From: Lentisphaerota bacterium
GTDB taxonomy: Bacteria; Verrucomicrobiota; Kiritimatiellia; JAAZAB01
Assembly: GCA_016199105.1 (NCBI GenBank)
Contig: JACQHI010000332.1
Coordinates: forward strand, 1-10,308
Direction: 5' to 3'
Length of the DNA: 10,308 bases
Shown here: in pieces, positions 6,484 through 10,308 of the stretch
Layout of the letters: every line of letters starts with the position of its first letter
Numbering within the stretch: the stretch's first letter is position 1
Translations under genes and position numbers: made by a program
Notes under the pieces: generated by a model
The model's input: only the letters and a program-made list of their open reading frames with translations
The model's database searches: none
Told to the model about the DNA's origin: nothing

Positions 6484-7311
6484 TTACTTCGCATCCTGCA
6501 TGAGCCCGCGCAAATATGTTGCGATCCGGCGCGTCGCCTCGGCCGCCGGGTAGAGATCCCCCTCGTACTCGATATCAATATAGCCGGCATAGCGCGCCGC
6601 CTTCATCGCGGCCAGGCAGCCGCGATGGTCCACGATCCCCTCCCCCACTAGGGCGCCACGGTAGCGGCGGCCATCCAGGCCCGGCATGCCCGCGGGCTCT
6701 TTGACAATCTCCCAATCCTTGAAATGGGCGTGGACGACGTGCTCGGCACAGGCGGTGAAGGAAGCGGGGACGTTTTCGCCGCCGGTCAGAACATTGCCGT
6801 TGTCGAACGTCAATTTGAGCCCCGGCACAGCCCGGATCGCCTCCAGCACATCCGGCGAAACCACAAACGGGCTGGTCGCTCCCGGAAAATTCTCGATGGT
6901 CATCGTGATGCCGGCCTCCGCCGCGAACGCGGCGCATTCCTGGAGTCCGCCAATCAGATTGCGGCGAAGTTGTTCGCGGGGAACGGCGGGATTGCCCGGC
7001 GTGGGGATCATGATCTTGTCCGCGCCGAGAACGACGGCCCGCTCGATGCCGCGCCGGACTTCATCCACGCCGGCCCGGCGCGCTTCCGCGGTCGCGCCCT
7101 GCAACCCCTGGGCGAGAAACGTGTGGCAGACGGTTTTCAATCCATGCTCATCGATGATCCGGCGAATCTCTTCGGCCGGCCGGCCATAGGTCGTGACCAT
7201 GTCGATCCCGTCAATTTTCAATTCCTGCGCCAGCTTGCACATGGCGGCAACATCCACCTTCTCCGGGGGAAGCCGCCGGGCCAGCGTATAGGACATGACC
7301 GATAATTTCAT
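6484..7311 (-). CDS. Sugar phosphate isomerase/epimerase-like TIM-barrel protein (AP-endonuclease 2 / xylose isomerase fold)
   Basis: 275 residues, typical for this family of metal-dependent isomerases and epimerases. It starts MKLSVMSYTLARRLPPE, the first strand of the barrel. The four expected metal ligands can be placed: Glu140 in MTIENFPG, Asp170 in LTFDNGN, His196 in HAHFKDW, and Glu248 (or Glu250) in DIEYEGD. DGIDMVTTYG and LGADKIMIPTPGN are further barrel strands. No signal peptide, so it is cytoplasmic. The likely job is isomerising or epimerising a sugar, keto-sugar or inositol-type intermediate released by the neighbouring hydrolases, but this family is too broad to name a substrate. 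It starts after an unusually strong Shine-Dalgarno. The 278-nt gap before it is filled with repeats, so it may also have its own transcript. Confidence 0.88.
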   Translation of the reverse strand: MKLSVMSYTLARRLPPEKVDVAAMCKLAQELKIDGIDMVTTYGRPAEEIRRIIDEHGLKTVCHTFLAQGLQGATAEARRAGVDEVRRGIERAVVLGADKIMIPTPGNPAVPREQLRRNLIGGLQECAAFAAEAGITMTIENFPGATSPFVVSPDVLEAIRAVPGLKLTFDNGNVLTGGENVPASFTACAEHVVHAHFKDWEIVKEPAGMPGLDGRRYRGALVGEGIVDHRGCLAAMKAARYAGYIDIEYEGDLYPAAEATRRIATYLRGLMQDAK

Positions 7312-7314
7312 AGG

Positions 7315-7320
7315 CCTCCT
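7315..7320 (-). promoter_or_regulatory. Strong ribosome binding site of the isomerase gene
   Basis: AGGAGG (within AAAGGAGG) lies 3 nt before the ATG at 7311, the best Shine-Dalgarno match in the window. It suggests efficient independent initiation after a long repeat-filled leader. Confidence 0.75.
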
Positions 7321-7333
7321 TTGTTTGCAATGT

Positions 7334-7498
7334 TCAAGGGTTCACGGTTGGATTGTTGATTCCGCTGAAAAACCCGCCCGGTGTGGTCACCGGGCCTACA
7401 AAAAGGCCCATTTTCCTGTAGGCCGTGTGACCTCACGCGGCGTTAATCCAGGTTTTTTCGATTGTTCACCCGCCTCTCTTGCAACTGTGAACCGTTGA
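7334..7498. repeat. Nested repeat: 15-nt inverted ends around an inverted palindrome pair
   Basis: The outer arms, 7334-7348 and 7484-7498, are inverted copies matching at 13 of 15 positions and belong to the ACYGTGAACCSYTGA family. Inside are two 23-nt arms at 7377-7399 and 7418-7440, inverted copies matching at 18 of 23. The left arm forms a perfect 7-bp hairpin, CCCGGTG-TGGT-CACCGGG; the right arm forms the same hairpin with one C-G pair flipped to G-C and one mismatch. A/T tracts at 7367-7372 and 7453-7458 also pair. The stretch lies between the URO-D-like gene and the isomerase and could terminate, pause or protect transcripts, but there is no textbook terminator. Confidence 0.65.
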
Positions 7499-7612
7499 AT
7501 TCCTTCCTACCTCCCACCACCTAAAACCTACCACCTTTTTCTCAACAACAACACCTATCACCTCTCCTCTATCCCCTAAAACCCACCACCTACAACCTAA
7601 CACCTCCCCCTT
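7498..7612. repeat. 115-nt G-free low-complexity tract (C-free in the transcript)
   Basis: There is no G on the + strand from 7498 to 7612. The tract is made of degenerate CCACCTA / CCTAAAAC words; CCTAAAAC recurs at 7520-7527 and 7575-7582, 55 nt apart. The transcribed strand's RNA would be C-free and rich in GG and GGG runs such as TAGGTGGTAGG. The tract includes the last codons and the stop of the URO-D-like gene and continues 92 nt beyond it. Confidence 0.75.
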
Positions 7613-8681
7613 GTCCCCCTCCCCTCGTCCACCGTTTCGCGGCTTCCAGCAACTCGTCCGCCTGGCGGGGTGTCTCGCAATGCGCCCGGATGCACAACAA
7701 CCGGGGATCGAGCTGCCTCACCAGCGGCTCGATAGCCCCGACCGGAACGGTAATATGCACAATTTTTCCGGCCGCCTGGATTTTCCGGTAGAGGTCGAGA
7801 TGGGCCGGGCCGTTGGACGGCGTGCCGGCCATCGGCATGAACTGCATCACGCGGATGAACGGCAGCGAACACAAGCGCGGCACATGCTGGAACGCGCTCT
7901 GACCGTCGAGGTGATACCAGAGATTCTTGAACGCGCGGCCGTCCAGCTCCAGCTCCGGCACGATGAAGGCATCGAACATCTCGGGCGACAGCATGCAGGA
8001 AATATCCGACTGATCGGACACGAAGAGCTCCGGCGCCCAGAACGGCATATAACCGGAGTTGCCATACCAATACTCATGAATGTCCCGGGACATTCGGAAG
8101 AAGTGCTTCTTCAACTCGATCCGGTTCCGGGCCAGCTTGAGGATGGCCTGACGCGTCCAGTCCGGCCGGTCGCTCAAACTGAGCAGAAACGGATCGCCTC
8201 CCATGATCATCGCCAGCAGATCGTTGCCCGGCATGATGCCGGCCGGGCCGACCATGAAATCGTCGCGTCCCGCGGCGGCCAGCACGGCTTTGTGGATGGC
8301 TTCGACTTTTTTAAGCCAGGGACTGTTCCAGTCGAGCTCGAACGTCGGCGGACAGTCCCAATCAATGGTGAGCGGCTCGATCCAGATCGTCTCCAGGGGA
8401 AAATGCGGCACGGCCCCATAGGTGTTCGCCACCCAGCCGGCCATCAACAAGCCGCCGGGAAAGGACTCGCCGGCATAATAGGTGTTTTCAAAAGTGGCCC
8501 GCATGAAGCGGACAATGAAATCAGGATCGAGCCACTTCTGCTCGCCGGAGACCGGTTGCGGAACGGGCACGCCGCGCCCGTTGGGCGCCGTGACGGTCAT
8601 CACCGGGCGATCCGTGTCCCGCCCTTCCCAGAGTGCTATCCACCGTTCTTTGGCTTCAGGCCAGCGCTCTTGATATTTCAT
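7590..8681 (-). CDS. Uroporphyrinogen-decarboxylase-fold protein (URO-D / corrinoid methyltransferase-like)
   Basis: 363 residues, near the usual URO-D length. Seen: MKYQERWPEAKERWIALWEG at the N-terminus, a middle section GPAGIMPGNDLLAMIMGGD, then MLSPEMFDAFIVPELE, LWYHLDGQ with a barrel His, and LCIRAHCETPRQADELLEAA at the end. These fit the URO-D superfamily, whose distant members include cobalamin-dependent methyltransferases of the MtaA/MtbA type. The heme-pathway substrate motifs are not recognisable, so heme synthesis is unlikely. In this catabolic cluster a role in demethylating or decarboxylating the substrate is possible but speculative. The start has only a weak GGAA site. The last dozen residues (TRGGGQGGGVRL) and the stop are encoded in or beside the G-free tract and look acquired. 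The gene follows ceramidase-fold protein B by 46 nt. Confidence 0.75.
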   Translation of the reverse strand: MKYQERWPEAKERWIALWEGRDTDRPVMTVTAPNGRGVPVPQPVSGEQKWLDPDFIVRFMRATFENTYYAGESFPGGLLMAGWVANTYGAVPHFPLETIWIEPLTIDWDCPPTFELDWNSPWLKKVEAIHKAVLAAAGRDDFMVGPAGIMPGNDLLAMIMGGDPFLLSLSDRPDWTRQAILKLARNRIELKKHFFRMSRDIHEYWYGNSGYMPFWAPELFVSDQSDISCMLSPEMFDAFIVPELELDGRAFKNLWYHLDGQSAFQHVPRLCSLPFIRVMQFMPMAGTPSNGPAHLDLYRKIQAAGKIVHITVPVGAIEPLVRQLDPRLLCIRAHCETPRQADELLEAAKRWTRGGGQGGGVRL

Positions 8682-8690
8682 ACTTATTCC

Positions 8691-8737
8691 GGCTATTGAT
8701 TATTGTCCACTGATCACTGTCCACTGATTACTGATTA
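8691..8737. repeat. Degenerate 7/14-nt tandem repeat spanning a stop codon
   Basis: The + strand shows TGTCCACTGATCAC followed directly by TGTCCACTGATTAC, then shorter TGATTAT-type units on both sides. The 11-nt core TGTCCACTGAT is at 8704-8714 and 8718-8728. The tract fills the gap between ceramidase-fold protein B and the URO-D-like gene, and extends into the last codons of the former (ending NNQ). Confidence 0.65.
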
Positions 8738-10128
8738 TTGACCGCCCCCTTCTTCCCCAGCAAGCGCAAGGCGGCCTCCGTCATCAGCCGGCCGGCCTCC
8801 GGCGCCAGCCGGCTTTGCATGGCCAGGCACGCCTCGTACCCGCCGCGGCACAAGCCCTCCTCGGAGGGGATATACCCGTGCCAGCCGTTGGCCATCTCGA
8901 GAACCACCGTCGCGGGAAACGGCGATCGCTCCCGGACACAATGCCCGAACTCGCTGAAGATTTCCGCGGAGAATCCCGCCAGGGCGAGCTCGCCCACCGT
9001 CAGGACCTGGATTTCCACGTGTTCGCGAAGCACCCGGCTTCCGTCGCGCTTCTGCCATTCCCACATGCCGATGATGTCGCGGGCCAGCCAGTCGTCCACG
9101 GCGGCGCTCAAATGGTGGAAATGATACGCAAAACCATACAGATCTCGCGCGATGGAACCCGACCACGGCTCGCCTTTCAGGTGCGCCTCCAGATATGCCC
9201 TTGCCACCTGGACCTGCGAACCGGTCACGCGCCGCTGGGCGATCGAGAGGATTTCCCGCGCCACGCGGATCGGTCCCGACTTGAGGTCGAAAGGTTTTTC
9301 AAGGGATTCCGCGGCCTTTTCCGCCAAAGCACGGCCCATTTGTTCCGCATGCTCTTCGCCGGATTCGCGAGGCCGGCCCGGTAATCCGCTGCTATTACTC
9401 AAATTGCCCGCGGCGCCGTTGGCGAAAACGAAGGGGCAGCGAAAACGATCTTCCATCGCCCGGACGAGAATCCCGGGATAGTCCGCCGAATAGCGGCTGT
9501 CGCTATACATCGTCGTCGGATGGCAGGCGAAATTGACCAGGCCGCCGGCCGGCTTTCCGTCGGCGCCGATCGCCAGCACGGACAGCAGCCGGCTTTCGTC
9601 CGGCCCTTCCATCCTGAGATAGTCGGCCCCCGCCCGGGATCCATGCGTGCCGACCTGCTCGCGGCCATCCGCCGTCCGGTAAATGGGACGCCGGTTGTAC
9701 GACCAGCCCGGCGCCTCCGCGAGAGCGGCCACCAGGCGGATGGGACGAAGTTGCGCCTGCGCCTCGGCGGCCAGGTCCCGAAGCACGGGAATCAGTACGT
9801 CAACGAAGGCATAGTTCACGTCCGGCGGCAGCCAGGGATTCAACGGTGGAGTGTTGTGCGCATGAGTGGCGGCCACCATGAAATTTTCCGGCGGGATGCC
9901 GGTTTTTTCCGACATGGCCAGGCGCAATTCCGCCACGACCGGGGCCACCGCAAAATTCTGGTCCAGGACCAGCAAGCCGGCCTGCTGTTGTCCGTCGTCG
10001 AAAAGCGCCAGCCGTGCATACAACGGCAGGTGGACGCCGGTTGAGGTGAAGATATTGATGCCCAACCGCCCGAACCGGCCCCCGGGCGACGGTGTGAACT
10101 CCTTGTTAACAAACGCGGCTTTCAGCAT
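8728..10128 (-). CDS. Neutral/alkaline ceramidase-fold hydrolase B
   Basis: 466 residues, a paralogue of ceramidase-fold protein A but clearly diverged. Residues matching the zinc ligands of neutral ceramidase can be placed: His91 in ATHAHNTP, His203 in FACHPTTMY, Glu389 in FSAEIFSE and Tyr419 in WHGYIPSEE. NGAAGNLSN (237-245) is the conserved NG-x-x-GN loop. The normal serine in the THxHS motif is Asn92 here (and Ser98 in A), which hints at different chemistry. No signal peptide is visible. The ATG follows AGGAG at a 6-nt spacing. It is the first gene of the visible cluster, with about 180 nt upstream. The last residues, NNQ, come from a tandem repeat that overlaps the stop. The real substrate is unknown; ceramide is unlikely to be the target of two cytoplasmic paralogues beside sulfatases. 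Confidence 0.87.
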   Translation of the reverse strand: MLKAAFVNKEFTPSPGGRFGRLGINIFTSTGVHLPLYARLALFDDGQQQAGLLVLDQNFAVAPVVAELRLAMSEKTGIPPENFMVAATHAHNTPPLNPWLPPDVNYAFVDVLIPVLRDLAAEAQAQLRPIRLVAALAEAPGWSYNRRPIYRTADGREQVGTHGSRAGADYLRMEGPDESRLLSVLAIGADGKPAGGLVNFACHPTTMYSDSRYSADYPGILVRAMEDRFRCPFVFANGAAGNLSNSSGLPGRPRESGEEHAEQMGRALAEKAAESLEKPFDLKSGPIRVAREILSIAQRRVTGSQVQVARAYLEAHLKGEPWSGSIARDLYGFAYHFHHLSAAVDDWLARDIIGMWEWQKRDGSRVLREHVEIQVLTVGELALAGFSAEIFSEFGHCVRERSPFPATVVLEMANGWHGYIPSEEGLCRGGYEACLAMQSRLAPEAGRLMTEAALRLLGKKGAVNNQ

Positions 10129-10134
10129 GAACGT

Positions 10135-10139
10135 CTCCT
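10135..10139 (-). promoter_or_regulatory. Ribosome binding site of ceramidase-fold protein B
   Basis: AGGAG lies 6 nt before the ATG at 10128 and supports that start. Confidence 0.7.
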
Positions 10140-10208
10140 AATCAATCCCGGCTCGCTCCAATTACCTATAATCATCCTCTTGCGCCCCCTGCACTGCTAA
10201 TGGTCTGA

Positions 10209-10262
10209 TTCTTCGTTTTTGAAGAAGATTTTTGTGTCAAAATCATTTACAGCAGAATCATT
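10209..10262 (-). promoter_or_regulatory. Candidate promoter/operator region of the cluster
   Basis: This AT-rich stretch lies upstream of the first gene. A perfect -35 word, TTGACA, is at 10240-10235, but the hexamer 17 nt downstream (AACGAA) is a poor -10. A TTCTTC-N6-GAAGAA dyad at 10209-10226 overlaps that -10 position, and a 7-nt direct repeat (AATGATT on the minus strand) with a 15-bp period at 10241-10247 and 10256-10262 lies just upstream of the -35. The arrangement would suit an activated and repressed promoter, but it rests on short words only. Confidence 0.3.
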
Positions 10263-10308
10263 AAAAAGAAACCACTGGATCAACCTCGATCACCAAGCCG
10301 GAACACTC

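Noticed and set aside
7498..7612. CRISPR-like array
   Set aside because: The repeated words are short and degenerate, without regular spacers of constant length.
7611..8699. Long + strand open frame opposite the URO-D-like gene
   Set aside because: An antisense shadow without recognisable domains; the minus-strand frame has the family motifs and a plausible start.

Overview
The window is a GC-rich bacterial segment in which every convincing gene lies on the minus strand, so the genes read from position 10308 towards 1. It holds three sulfatases (one cut by the window start), two paralogous neutral/alkaline ceramidase-fold proteins, a uroporphyrinogen-decarboxylase-like protein and a xylose-isomerase-like sugar isomerase/epimerase. 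Dense sulfatase clusters beside ceramidase-fold proteins are typical of the PVC group (Kiritimatiellota, Lentisphaerota, Verrucomicrobiota, Planctomycetota). That assignment is inferred from gene content and intergenic repeat style, not from a marker gene.

Layout in the order of transcription: ceramidase-fold protein B (10128-8728), URO-D-like protein (8681-7590), TIM-barrel sugar isomerase/epimerase (7311-6484), ceramidase-fold protein A (6417-5008), sulfatase C (4900-3431) and sulfatase B (3425-2007). After a 191-nt gap comes a short gene (1815-1300) joining the first ~58 residues of a HepT toxin to a complete MntA-type nucleotidyltransferase antitoxin. A 427-nt gap with a 224-bp inverted-repeat element follows, then sulfatase A (872 to beyond the window start).

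The six metabolic genes from 10128 to 2007 look like one catabolic unit, probably an operon with repeat-filled spacers. None of the enzymes shows a signal peptide or membrane segment, so the sulfatases and ceramidase-fold hydrolases appear to act in the cytoplasm on an imported sulfated compound. The TIM-barrel protein would process the released sugar, and the URO-D-like protein may act on a methyl or carboxyl group. The substrate cannot be read from the sequence.

The intergenic DNA is unusually structured. There is a MITE-like element with perfect 31-bp inverted ends and a buried GxxExxY motif. Two spacers carry inverted pairs of small hairpins (REP/BIME-like), whose stems vary in a compensatory way between the two copies. 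A 115-nt stretch has no G on the + strand. A family of degenerate 7- and 15-nt units (consensus ACYGTGAACCSYTGA) recurs in several spacers. Some of these repeats intrude on gene ends: one supplies a possible start codon, one the C-terminal tail and stop of a protein, and one the last codons of another.
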